The translations under genes were made by a program, and so were the position numbers. Under the pieces are notes generated by a model, which had not been told where the DNA came from, made no database searches, and worked only from the letters and a program-made list of their open reading frames with translations. DNA of 13,612 nt from Anaerolineae bacterium (GTDB lineage: Bacteria > Chloroflexota > Anaerolineae > Anaerolineales > Villigracilaceae): positions 1 to 13,612 of the forward strand of contig DNDO01000239.1 of NCBI GenBank assembly GCA_003484265.1. The letters run 5' to 3'. Positions 6,928 to 13,612 of the stretch are shown here, one piece after another (within the stretch, counting starts at the first letter, position 1; each line of letters begins with the position of its first letter).

Positions 6928-7917
6928 TTAGTGAGCTTCCGCGTGTTCTTCGCCGTGACCCTGGGTGGCTTGCGCCATAAAGACCATGGTCAACATGCCA
7001 AATACGAACGCCTGGATCACGCCGACAAACAACTCGAACAACATGATCATCGCGGGCAGGATCGAGATCCTGCCAAGCAAGCCCGCGACAATCGCAACCA
7101 GAACGATGCCTGCAAACATGTTGCCGAAAAGACGGAAGGCAAATGAGAGTATCTTTGAGAATTCCGAGATCAATTCGAGCAAGCCGACCAAAAAATCCAT
7201 CGCGCCAAAAAATGGGACCTTGAACATTCGCTTCGTATTGAAAAACTTGCTCAAATAACCAAAGCCTTGGGCACGGAACCCGACCACCTGGATCATGACC
7301 ACCGAGATGACCGCCAGCGCGAATGTGAAGTTCAAATCCACTGAGATACCGCGCAGGAATGGCGCTAGGATATATTCACCTTTAAGTGAAGTAAATAGAT
7401 ACCAATGCCCGCCGATCAATTCCTTTGCATGTCCCACTTGTCCTTGCGGAGCGTGATGGATGACGCCGATCGATTCAAAACCAGGGATCAGCTTAAGCAG
7501 GTTCGCGAAAAGTACGTAAACCATGATCGTGGCAAACCAGGGGAAGATCATCCGCGCATATTTTTCACCTGCCGAACCTTCGGTCAGATTGTAGAGTATC
7601 TCGAGGATGGCTTCCATCAAATTACCGATACCGCGCGGCACCAGATCGGTATGCGCGCTGTGCTTCAACGAGAGATTGGCAAAGAACGAGATTACCACCA
7701 GGAGAATAATCGTTAACGCAAGTGTGGGCAGTGTATTCACCAAATACAAAGGACCGGTTCCGAAAAAGTTCTCGAACAACGGCTCCTCGATCAGTTTTTC
7801 CGGGGCAACCAAAATCTCGGGCTGGACGGGAATGAAAATTCCACCCAAAATAAATCCTGCGATCATCAGCGCCAGCACGACCCATCTGCGCCAGGGTCTG
7901 CGTGTTTCTTTTTCCAA
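6928..7917 (-). CDS. atpB: ATP synthase F0 a subunit
   Basis: This is the proton-channel subunit a of the F0 sector, with 329 residues from the chosen start. It is an integral membrane protein with an N-terminal helix followed by about five more membrane segments. The essential arginine that faces the c ring is present in LSFAFRLFGNMFAG (Arg262, with Asn266), and the conserved Gln302 lies in the last helix (VIQAFVFGMLTMVFM). A His/Glu-rich tail ends the protein. It is longer than the E. coli protein (about 271) because of an extended N-terminal segment and an insert around residues 145-180. The start is a TTG at 7917, chosen because AGGAG (7929-7925) stands 7 bases before it. A TTG at 7923, two codons earlier, would leave only 1 base. 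No ATG occurs before the first membrane helix. The ribosome binding site overlaps the stop codon of atpZ, suggesting coupled translation. Confidence 0.94.
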   Translation of the reverse strand: MEKETRRPWRRWVVLALMIAGFILGGIFIPVQPEILVAPEKLIEEPLFENFFGTGPLYLVNTLPTLALTIILLVVISFFANLSLKHSAHTDLVPRGIGNLMEAILEILYNLTEGSAGEKYARMIFPWFATIMVYVLFANLLKLIPGFESIGVIHHAPQGQVGHAKELIGGHWYLFTSLKGEYILAPFLRGISVDLNFTFALAVISVVMIQVVGFRAQGFGYLSKFFNTKRMFKVPFFGAMDFLVGLLELISEFSKILSFAFRLFGNMFAGIVLVAIVAGLLGRISILPAMIMLFELFVGVIQAFVFGMLTMVFMAQATQGHGEEHAEAH

Positions 7918-7924
7918 AGCCAAA

Positions 7925-7929
7925 CTCCT
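7925..7929 (-). promoter_or_regulatory. AGGAG ribosome binding site that decides the TTG start of atpB
   Basis: On the minus strand AGGAG overlaps the TAG stop of atpZ (7930-7928). Two in-frame TTG codons follow, at 7923 and 7917. Only the second is at normal spacing (7 bases against 1), so it is the better start. The overlap with the upstream stop codon implies re-initiation by ribosomes finishing atpZ. Confidence 0.6.
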
Positions 7930-8200
7930 ATGACGAAATTTCAGATTCTTTATCGGTTTTTTCCTGCAGCCGCGCCAGCGTCTTGCGCGAAACCGAAAGC
8001 ATGACGAACACCGATACCGGAATCCCGGCTAACAATAATACCAACGTGATAACCGGCTTCGTTCCAAATACATTATCCAGCCACAACCCGCCAAACACCG
8101 AAGCCAGGATGATCACCAATGTAAGGCATCCCACCTGTCCGATAAGGACAATAAGTAAATTGGTAAGTATGCCTCTTCTCTTTTGTTCCGATTGTGCCAT
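7928..8200 (-). CDS. atpZ: AtpZ/AtpI-like small membrane protein heading the F0 operon
   Basis: This 90-residue protein has two membrane helices (about 12-41 and 49-70) separated by the LDNVFGTKP loop. The first helix has a small-residue face ending in SVFGGLWLD, and a basic stretch SRKTLARLQ follows the second. This pattern and the first position of an F0 operon match the AtpZ (F0F1-ATPase gene 1-like) family, linked to assembly of the c ring and possibly to Mg2+/Ca2+ uptake. It is too short for the four-helix AtpI of proteobacteria. The ATG at 8200 lies only two bases from the start of transcription predicted from the promoter at 8209-8237, so the mRNA may be leaderless; no Shine-Dalgarno sequence is present. 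The stop codon overlaps the ribosome binding site of atpB. Confidence 0.78.
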   Translation of the reverse strand: MAQSEQKRRGILTNLLIVLIGQVGCLTLVIILASVFGGLWLDNVFGTKPVITLVLLLAGIPVSVFVMLSVSRKTLARLQEKTDKESEISS

Positions 8201-8208
8201 ATTGCACT

Positions 8209-8237
8209 ATTATAACTGATGGATAGAGGAACGTCAA
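8209..8237 (-). promoter_or_regulatory. Near-consensus sigma-70 promoter of the F0 operon
   Basis: On the minus strand TTGACG (8237-8232) is a five-of-six match to the -35 consensus. A 17-base spacer follows, then a perfect TATAAT (8214-8209). Placing the start seven bases beyond the -10 box gives an A at 8202, two bases before the ATG of atpZ. The promoter lies between the nuo terminator and the F0 genes, so the two energy operons are transcribed separately although they point the same way. Confidence 0.82.
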
Positions 8238-8299
8238 ATAATAGGCGGGATGCCTTACGATATCCCCCGCTTCGATCCAACCTTCATCTTGTTTCCGTT

Positions 8300-8330
8300 A
8301 AAAAGGCGTCAGTTTCACCTGACGCCTTTT
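8300..8330 (-). terminator. Intrinsic terminator of the nuo operon
   Basis: AAAAGGCGTCAG (8301-8312) and its exact reverse complement (8319-8330) flank a 6-base loop. On the minus strand the GC-rich stem is followed by five T (8304-8300), giving a textbook rho-independent terminator 38 bases beyond the nuoN stop codon. The opposite strand also has a short T run, so it may work both ways. It separates nuoN from the promoter of atpZ. Confidence 0.88.
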
Positions 8331-8367
8331 CCCTACTCGCAACGACCATCTATTACGATCTATGCTG

Positions 8368-9816
8368 CTAGAATAAGTTCATCGCCCCCGCGTCGGACCA
8401 GTTAAACCACGGAGCGAATACTGTGCCGATCAAGATCACACCGATCGCCAAAACCACCAGCGCAATCGCATAAGGGCGCGTCAACGGGATTGGGTGGGCT
8501 TCTTCGTCTTCGTTCGGTAGACGGTAGAGATAAACATATTTCAATACATTCAAATAATAGTATGCGCCGATAACCGAATTAATAATACCGACAACGACCA
8601 GCCAGGTATAACCAGCCTGCACACCTGCCGCAAAAACGACAACCTTAGCAACGAACCCGGCAAAGGGAGGCATCCCAGCCAGAGAAAGAAATGCGGCAAG
8701 CATCATCAAGCCCAACATCGGCGAGCGACGGCTCAATCCTGCATAATCTCTGATGTCATCCAACCCGGTGATACGGCTGAATGCAATGGCAATCCCGAAT
8801 GCAAGCAGGTTGGTCACAATGTAAGCCGCGAGGTAAAAGATCACACTCGCCGCACCCAATTGTGTCAACGCAACCACGCCGATCAATGTATAGCCCGCAT
8901 GAGCCACTGATGAATATGCGAGCAGACGTTTGATATTCGTCTGCGGTAGGGTCAATAAATTACCTACAGTCATTGTTACAGCGGCAATGATGGCGAGCGC
9001 AAATGTCCAGGATGAACCGTAATCGGGGAAAGCTACAAAGAACAATCGGACAAGTACCGCAAAACCAGCCGCCTTCGATGCCGTGGATAAAAAGCCGGAA
9101 ACGGCTGTCGGCGCGCCTTCGTACACATCCGGCGCCCAAAAGTGGAATGGCACAAATGAGACTTTGAACCCTAGTCCCACAAGGATCAGCGCCAGCGTCC
9201 CCATGATGGTCACCAAGGGCAAGGCTCCAGACTTGAACAGATCTGCAAGTTGGTAGATGTTGCTTGTACCGGCGAAACCAAAGACCAGGCTGAAGCCATA
9301 GAGCATAAACGTTGACGTCAAAGCGCCAAAAAGCAGGTATTTAAATCCAGCCTCGGTCGACTTATCGTCACCCAGCAGGAAACCAGAGAGGATATATAGA
9401 GGGATGGACGTCGTCTCAATTGCCAGATAAAGCATGATCAAATCGGCTGAAGCAGCCATCAGGTTCATACCAAGAAGCGAGGCGAGGAGCATGAGATAGG
9501 CTTCGCCGCGATGGCCGATCTTTTCGTTGTCCATGAAAAGCAGCGCCGTCGCAGCGCCTGCGAACATGAAAAGCATCTTGAAAAAGAATCCCAGCCAGTC
9601 AAAACGGATCATACCGCCGAGAGTGGCAGTTGGTTCATCGGGCTGACCAAATGCGATACTTACGATCATTGCAATTACCAGACCGCCCGCTGTCAACCAG
9701 CCGACGTTACGGCGCTTTTCTTTTTTCCAGAACGGCTCGACGACCAGGATCAACATAGCCAGGACTAGTATCGAAATTTCGGGGAGGATGGATGCGAACA
9801 TTGTTGAGGTATACAT
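8368..9816 (-). CDS. nuoN: NADH-quinone oxidoreductase subunit N
   Basis: This 482-residue antiporter-like membrane subunit of complex I corresponds to mitochondrial ND2, with about fourteen membrane helices. The residues of the proton path are visible: Glu134 in TM5 (YLAIETTSIPLYIL), Lys218 in TM7 (GLGFKVSFVPFHFWAPDVY), Lys248 in TM8 (STASKAAGF) and Lys391 in TM12 (GFVAKVVVF). Lys rather than Glu in TM12 is typical of NuoN. The ATG at 9816 follows GGGAGG by 6 bases and overlaps the stop of the upstream nuoM by one base (TAATG), so translation is probably coupled. It is the last gene of the operon, followed by a strong terminator. All key residues are in place, so it should be a working pump unit. 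Confidence 0.95.
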   Translation of the reverse strand: MYTSTMFASILPEISILVLAMLILVVEPFWKKEKRRNVGWLTAGGLVIAMIVSIAFGQPDEPTATLGGMIRFDWLGFFFKMLFMFAGAATALLFMDNEKIGHRGEAYLMLLASLLGMNLMAASADLIMLYLAIETTSIPLYILSGFLLGDDKSTEAGFKYLLFGALTSTFMLYGFSLVFGFAGTSNIYQLADLFKSGALPLVTIMGTLALILVGLGFKVSFVPFHFWAPDVYEGAPTAVSGFLSTASKAAGFAVLVRLFFVAFPDYGSSWTFALAIIAAVTMTVGNLLTLPQTNIKRLLAYSSVAHAGYTLIGVVALTQLGAASVIFYLAAYIVTNLLAFGIAIAFSRITGLDDIRDYAGLSRRSPMLGLMMLAAFLSLAGMPPFAGFVAKVVVFAAGVQAGYTWLVVVGIINSVIGAYYYLNVLKYVYLYRLPNEDEEAHPIPLTRPYAIALVVLAIGVILIGTVFAPWFNWSDAGAMNLF

Positions 9817-11327
9817 TACGAACCTCCCAAAAGGCGCAGGACGTTATCAACTCCTGTTTCGATCATCGGAACCATAAAGTTGGGAAAAATTCCGATCAGC
9901 ACCATGAAAAGACAGAGCGTTGAGATCGCAATCTTATCGAGCACCGTAACGTCCGTTATGTGACCCTCGAGGCTGGATGGCATATCGGCAAAGAATACCT
10001 GACGGATGTTGCGCATAATATACGCCGCGGTGATCACAATTGAAATACTGGATACCACCGCAACCAGCCATTGCTCCCGCCAGACACCCATGAAGATCGG
10101 GAACTCGGCAACAAAGCCAGAGAAAAGAGGCATTCCCATGGATACCAACCCGCCGATGATAAAACCCATCGCTGCAAACGGCATGGCCTTTGCCATACCC
10201 CCAAGCTCAGGAATTTGACGCGTGTGCGCACGGTCATAGATCATGCCAACGACAGCAAAGAAGAGAGCTGTCATGACACCATGCGAGAACATTTGAAGTC
10301 CTGCGCCCAAGAGACCTTCACGGTTGAGAGTGGAAAAACCCAATACGACAAGCCCCATATGCGAAACAGATGAGAAGCCGACCATATACTTGAAGTCCAT
10401 TTGTACAAAGGCGATATACGCGCCATATACCACAGCGACACCTGCAAACCCCATGATGAGCCACTTCCACGTTTCTGCTCCCTGCGGCAAAAGCATGATG
10501 CCCACGCGCAAAGCGGCGAACGCGCCAAGTTTCATTAATACACCAGCGTGGAACATGGAGACGGCTGTCGGCGCTGCGACGTGCCCATCCGGCGACCAGT
10601 TGTGGAAGGGCCAGATGCCGCCAAGCGTCGCAAAACCCAAAAAGACCGGCAGAAACCAGATATTCTGAAATGTTTGTGAGAAACCGGCCGTTTCCATAAC
10701 CAGCATGTTGAAACTAAGAGTGCCTGTGTTGTTGTATTGAACCCAAACCATCGCTAGCCCGCCAACCAGCGAGATCACCGAGCCAAGGAAAAGGTACAGG
10801 GTTAATTTCATCGCCGCGTATTCACGCGTCTTAACCCAACCCCAAATAGCGATGAGAAGATACATCGGGAATACAGCAATCTCATAAAAGAAGAACAGCA
10901 TGAACAGGTCGAGAGAAACGAACACCCCGAATACACCGCCCGCCAACAGGAATAGGAAGGCAAAGAATTCACGCGGGCGGTCTTGAATACCGGCGTTGAC
11001 ATGAGGGTTGTCATCACCCCATGAGATCAATACGCCGGTGAACATAACCACGCCTGTCAACAGGACGAGCGGCGTGCTCATACCGTCCACGCCAAAGAAC
11101 AACGTAATACCAAGCGCAGGGAGCCAGTTATATTGCTCGAGGAATTGATAACCACCGGCGGCTTGATCGTAGGAGAAATACACCCAGGCGGACAATACCA
11201 ACGCAAAGACCGCTGAAGCAAGCGCAACTGCCCGCGCTTCATTCTTCCGTTGGGCTGGGATCATCAGAATGATCAATGCCGCAACGAACGGTGTAAATGT
11301 AATGATGCCAAGAACAGGAAAATTCAT
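9816..11327 (-). CDS. nuoM: NADH-quinone oxidoreductase subunit M, divergent second copy without the TM7 lysine
   Basis: This 503-residue NuoM (ND4)-type antiporter-like subunit has about fourteen membrane helices. TM5 Glu149 (FFFYEIAVFPMY), TM8 Lys266 (AGVLMKLGAF), SSVSHMGLVVLG (319-330) and TM12 Glu408 (GFVAEFPIF) are kept. In TM7 the canonical AFAVKVPLWPFHTW reads GFATLGGIWPFHNW, so the lysine central to proton transfer is Leu235 (codon CTT on the coding strand). No other lysine occurs in that helix. His260 replaces a Leu in TM8, one turn and a half before Lys266. The protein is clearly different from the neighbouring copy rather than a recent duplicate. The ATG follows GAGG of AAGAGGTGG with good spacing, and the gene lies 10 bases after the first nuoM. 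It may be a specialised fourth pump unit or a spacer subunit. Confidence 0.93.
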   Translation of the reverse strand: MNFPVLGIITFTPFVAALIILMIPAQRKNEARAVALASAVFALVLSAWVYFSYDQAAGGYQFLEQYNWLPALGITLFFGVDGMSTPLVLLTGVVMFTGVLISWGDDNPHVNAGIQDRPREFFAFLFLLAGGVFGVFVSLDLFMLFFFYEIAVFPMYLLIAIWGWVKTREYAAMKLTLYLFLGSVISLVGGLAMVWVQYNNTGTLSFNMLVMETAGFSQTFQNIWFLPVFLGFATLGGIWPFHNWSPDGHVAAPTAVSMFHAGVLMKLGAFAALRVGIMLLPQGAETWKWLIMGFAGVAVVYGAYIAFVQMDFKYMVGFSSVSHMGLVVLGFSTLNREGLLGAGLQMFSHGVMTALFFAVVGMIYDRAHTRQIPELGGMAKAMPFAAMGFIIGGLVSMGMPLFSGFVAEFPIFMGVWREQWLVAVVSSISIVITAAYIMRNIRQVFFADMPSSLEGHITDVTVLDKIAISTLCLFMVLIGIFPNFMVPMIETGVDNVLRLLGGS

Positions 11328-11337
11328 CAGCCACCTC

Positions 11338-12882
11338 TTAGAAAAGCATGACCACAGCTTTATTGATCACATCCAATATCCACGCAGGATACAGGCCGAT
11401 CCACAAGATCAATGCCATCAACGGGATCATGACAACGATCTCACGTGTATTGATCTCGGTCAATTTATGTTCGCCGTGCGCCCAGTTTTCGTTCATGGGT
11501 CCATGCAACACTTTCTTAATTCCCTTCAAGATATACGCGCCGGTGAAAAGAAGCCCCAGCATTGCAACCGCTGTGTAGACTGCCATCACAGGCACTGAAT
11601 TGACGCCAACACCGAACGAGCCGCGTACCACCAGGAACTCGGAGATAAATCCATTGAGCCCGGGCAATCCAAGCGACGCCATGCTGGTGAAGATCAAAAT
11701 ACCGCCGTAGACGGGAACAAGCGGGAACAGCCCGCCAAACTTTTCGAGGTCGCGCGTGTGTGTCCGTTCATAGATCACACCGACCAGGAAGAACATGCCT
11801 GCCGCCGACAATCCATGATTAAACATTTGGAGAATGGCTCCGTTCAAAGCGATACGCGCGTCTTCCGTTCCGACGGCGAAAGCTGCTGCAGCGATACCAA
11901 GCACTACGAAGCCCATATGGTTTACTGAAGAATACGCCACCAACCTTTTAAAGTCCGATTGTGCGTAGGAGGCAAACGCGCCGAACACAATTGCCGCCAC
12001 AGCGAGAAATGCCAACGCGCCCGCAAAGTATTTTGCTTCAACCGGGTAGAGCGGGAGGATCAATCGCAAGAAACCATACGCACCAAGTTTGAGCAAAACA
12101 CCGGCAAGGATCATCGAGCCGGCCGTCGGCGCCTCGGTATGGGCGTCTGGGAGCCACGTATGGAAGGGCCACAAAGGAACTTTGACCGCAAAGGCAATGG
12201 TGAACGCCCAAAACGCAATAGTCTTCACTGTTTGAGCGGACAATCCAAGAAGCGCAGAGTCTGGGTCAAGGGAAGTCCACTGCTGATATAACGAGACCAG
12301 ATCATAGGTCCCAAATAGAACGCCAAGCAACTGGACAGCAAGCAAAAGTCCTAGTGACCCGCCCATGGTGTAGATCATGAACTTCATAGATGCATAGTTG
12401 CGATTGGCGCTCCCCCACTGGTTGATAAGGAAGTACATCGGAACGAGTCCCACTTCCCAGAACACGAAGAAGACGAGCAAATCCAGTGACATGAAAACGC
12501 CCAACATCCCTGTTTCTAGGAATAGGAATAGCATCATGTACGCCTTGACCTTTTCGGTGATCGAGAATGAAGCAAGGATGGCAAGCGGAGTGAGGAGCGT
12601 TGTAAGCAAAACCATTGAGAGGGAGAGTCCGTCTACACCGAGATGAAGGGACGAACCAATCGCCGCGTACCAGTCATACGATTCTTCAAATTGGAAGCCG
12701 GGCTGAATAGATCGGAATTCGAACCACGCATACAGCGACAATACGAACGGGAGGAGGCTTGCGATCAATGCAAACCATTGGAATAGTTTATTTTCATCCT
12801 TTGGCAGAAAGAGCATAAAGAAAGCCGCAACCGCGGGGATGAACAAAATGAGTGAGAGAAGATGAGTATCGATAAAGTCCAT
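11338..12882 (-). CDS. nuoM: NADH-quinone oxidoreductase subunit M, canonical copy
   Basis: This 514-residue ND4-type proton-pumping subunit of complex I has about fourteen membrane helices. All key residues are in place. Numbered from the chosen ATG they are TM5 Glu143 (FVFWEVGLVPMY), TM7 Lys234 (AFAVKVPLWPFHTWLPDAH), TM8 Lys265 (AGVLLKLGAYG), YSSVNHMGFVVLG (317-329) and TM12 Glu415 (GFISEFLVV). The numbering falls almost exactly on that of E. coli NuoM (Glu144, Lys234, Lys265). The ATG at 12882 is preferred, because AAGGA stands 7 bases before it. A GTG one codon earlier (12885) would leave 4 bases. The ribosome binding site directly follows the stop codon of nuoL. It lies in the order L-M-M-N, so it is the NuoL-proximal copy. 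Confidence 0.95.
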   Translation of the reverse strand: MDFIDTHLLSLILFIPAVAAFFMLFLPKDENKLFQWFALIASLLPFVLSLYAWFEFRSIQPGFQFEESYDWYAAIGSSLHLGVDGLSLSMVLLTTLLTPLAILASFSITEKVKAYMMLFLFLETGMLGVFMSLDLLVFFVFWEVGLVPMYFLINQWGSANRNYASMKFMIYTMGGSLGLLLAVQLLGVLFGTYDLVSLYQQWTSLDPDSALLGLSAQTVKTIAFWAFTIAFAVKVPLWPFHTWLPDAHTEAPTAGSMILAGVLLKLGAYGFLRLILPLYPVEAKYFAGALAFLAVAAIVFGAFASYAQSDFKRLVAYSSVNHMGFVVLGIAAAAFAVGTEDARIALNGAILQMFNHGLSAAGMFFLVGVIYERTHTRDLEKFGGLFPLVPVYGGILIFTSMASLGLPGLNGFISEFLVVRGSFGVGVNSVPVMAVYTAVAMLGLLFTGAYILKGIKKVLHGPMNENWAHGEHKLTEINTREIVVMIPLMALILWIGLYPAWILDVINKAVVMLF

Positions 12883-12892
12883 CACTTAATCC

Positions 12893-13612
12893 TTATGCCA
12901 GAACAAAGAAAAAAAGCGCTGCGCCGATAACAACGAATGTCACCAGAGCGAGCATTAGATATTGCTGGACGCGCCCCGTTTGAACGGCTCGTAGTTTGCC
13001 GCCAAACCAATAGGTCACATCTGCCGAGCCGTCGCCGAGGAAACGGTTGATGAAGGGCAGGTCAAATTTATTGCGGATGAAGGAACCGATTCCCTGTGTG
13101 CCGGGACCGAAGAGATGCAGGATACCGTCTATCAAGCCTTTGTCCATCCATTTGTAGACGAAGGTTTCCGCAAACCAGTAGGCAGGTTTGACAAACAAGA
13201 AATCGTATATTTCGTCGAAGTAATATTTATCCTTCAAGAAACCGATCTGTAATTTATCGTCGCTGACAGATTTTATATTGCGATAGGCAAAGTAACCCAA
13301 ACCTAATCCGCCTAGGGCAACGGCAAAGGATGTGAGGAGCGGAGTCCAACTGAACTCTACAGCTTTGGGATGTTCAATCAGTGTAGAGCCAACGAAAACG
13401 TGGAACCAGTTATTATGCACTAAAGGTCCAAGGACAGGGAAATGTTCAGGGATTCCGACCCAGCCAAAGGTCACAGCAAAGAACGAGAGAATGACAAGCG
13501 GTGCGGTCATCGTCCAGGGAGTTTCATGCGCATGCTTGGCTTCTTCGGTGCGCGGTTCGCCAAGGAAGGTCAATGTAATCTGGCGCATGGTGTAGAAGGC
13601 GGTCAGGAGCGC
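12893..13612 (-). CDS. nuoL: NADH-quinone oxidoreductase subunit L, C-terminal part (runs off the window)
   Basis: About 239 codons of the distal complex I subunit NuoL (ND5) are visible; the N-terminal two thirds lie beyond base 13612. The frame stays open to the edge and reads ALLTAFYTMRQITLTFLGE there, which matches the start of the NuoL C-terminal region, so the Met at 13588 is internal and not a start. Two membrane segments follow, then YYFDEIYDFLFVKP (codons at about 13224-13184), the lateral helix region, and LQTGRVQQY-type sequence before the last helix (12902-12959). The stretch between FVKP and GRVQQY has 69 residues, against about 36 in E. coli and about 41 in Paracoccus as I remember those sequences. 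That indicates a lateral-helix insertion of roughly 28-33 residues. It is the first of four antiporter-like genes. Confidence 0.93.
   Translation of the reverse strand, partial: ALLTAFYTMRQITLTFLGEPRTEEAKHAHETPWTMTAPLVILSFFAVTFGWVGIPEHFPVLGPLVHNNWFHVFVGSTLIEHPKAVEFSWTPLLTSFAVALGGLGLGYFAYRNIKSVSDDKLQIGFLKDKYYFDEIYDFLFVKPAYWFAETFVYKWMDKGLIDGILHLFGPGTQGIGSFIRNKFDLPFINRFLGDGSADVTYWFGGKLRAVQTGRVQQYLMLALVTFVVIGAALFFFVLA

Noticed and set aside
9095..12150. Repeated short DNA matches (for example ACGGCTGTCGGCG near 9103 and 10561, with a related stretch near 12122).
   Set aside because: They encode the shared APTA(V/G)S stretch after TM7 in NuoN and both NuoM proteins, so they reflect paralogy rather than inserted repeats.
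12893..13588. A separate 231-residue protein starting at the Met codon at 13588.
   Set aside because: The frame remains open to the window edge and reads conserved NuoL sequence upstream of that Met, so it is an internal methionine of a truncated view of nuoL.
1..13612. CRISPR arrays, tRNA or rRNA genes, insertion sequences, defence or toxin-antitoxin genes.
   Set aside because: No regularly spaced repeats, cloverleaf-like sequences, transposase frames or paired small genes were seen; nearly all the window is covered by recognised housekeeping-type genes.

Overview
The window carries the 3' end of a respiratory complex I operon (nuoL-nuoM-nuoM-nuoN) and a complete membrane-sector (F0) ATP synthase operon (atpZ-atpB-atpE-atpF), both on the minus strand. 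They are followed by a Mur ligase/GNAT gene pair on the same strand. On the plus strand at the left end lie a BASS-family transporter and a membrane-bound GGDEF-EAL signalling protein. The gene set suggests a free-living bacterium with a proton-coupled respiratory chain. The tandem nuoM genes, the F0-only ATP synthase operon and the divergent MurE make me favour Chloroflexota, possibly Anaerolineae. That is a judgement from gene content recalled from memory, not a database result.

Layout from left to right. Positions 1-47 hold a perfect 20-bp hairpin, probably the terminator of a gene outside the window. A 201-base non-coding stretch then leads to a 765-aa MASE-like/PAS/GGDEF/EAL protein (249-2546, +). 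A bile acid:sodium symporter family protein follows (2698-3585, +). A 15-bp perfect hairpin separates it from the converging GNAT acetyltransferase (3686-4276, -), which overlaps the end of a MurE-like ligase (4267-5856, -). An intrinsic terminator at 5861-5897 closes the F0 operon: atpF fused to the C-terminal domain of delta (5913-6632), atpE (6648-6887), atpB (6928-7917) and atpZ (7928-8200). That operon is preceded by a near-consensus sigma-70 promoter at 8209-8237. Another strong terminator (8300-8330) closes the nuo operon: nuoN (8368-9816), a divergent nuoM (9816-11327), a canonical nuoM (11338-12882) and the C-terminal part of nuoL (12893-13612, running off the edge).

The energy genes work together: complex I pumps ions during NADH or ferredoxin-type oxidation, and the F0 sector uses the gradient. 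Three things stand out. First, complex I has four antiporter-like subunits in a row, and NuoL has a lateral-helix region about 28-33 residues longer than the canonical versions I remember. Both fit the published '2M' type of complex I with an extra pumping subunit. Second, the downstream NuoM has lost the TM7 lysine that is central to proton transfer (Leu235), while the upstream one keeps it. Third, the b subunit is fused directly to the C-terminal domain of delta with no delta N-terminal domain, and the operon terminates before any F1 gene. The alpha, beta, gamma and epsilon genes, and any protein replacing the delta N-terminal domain, must therefore lie elsewhere.
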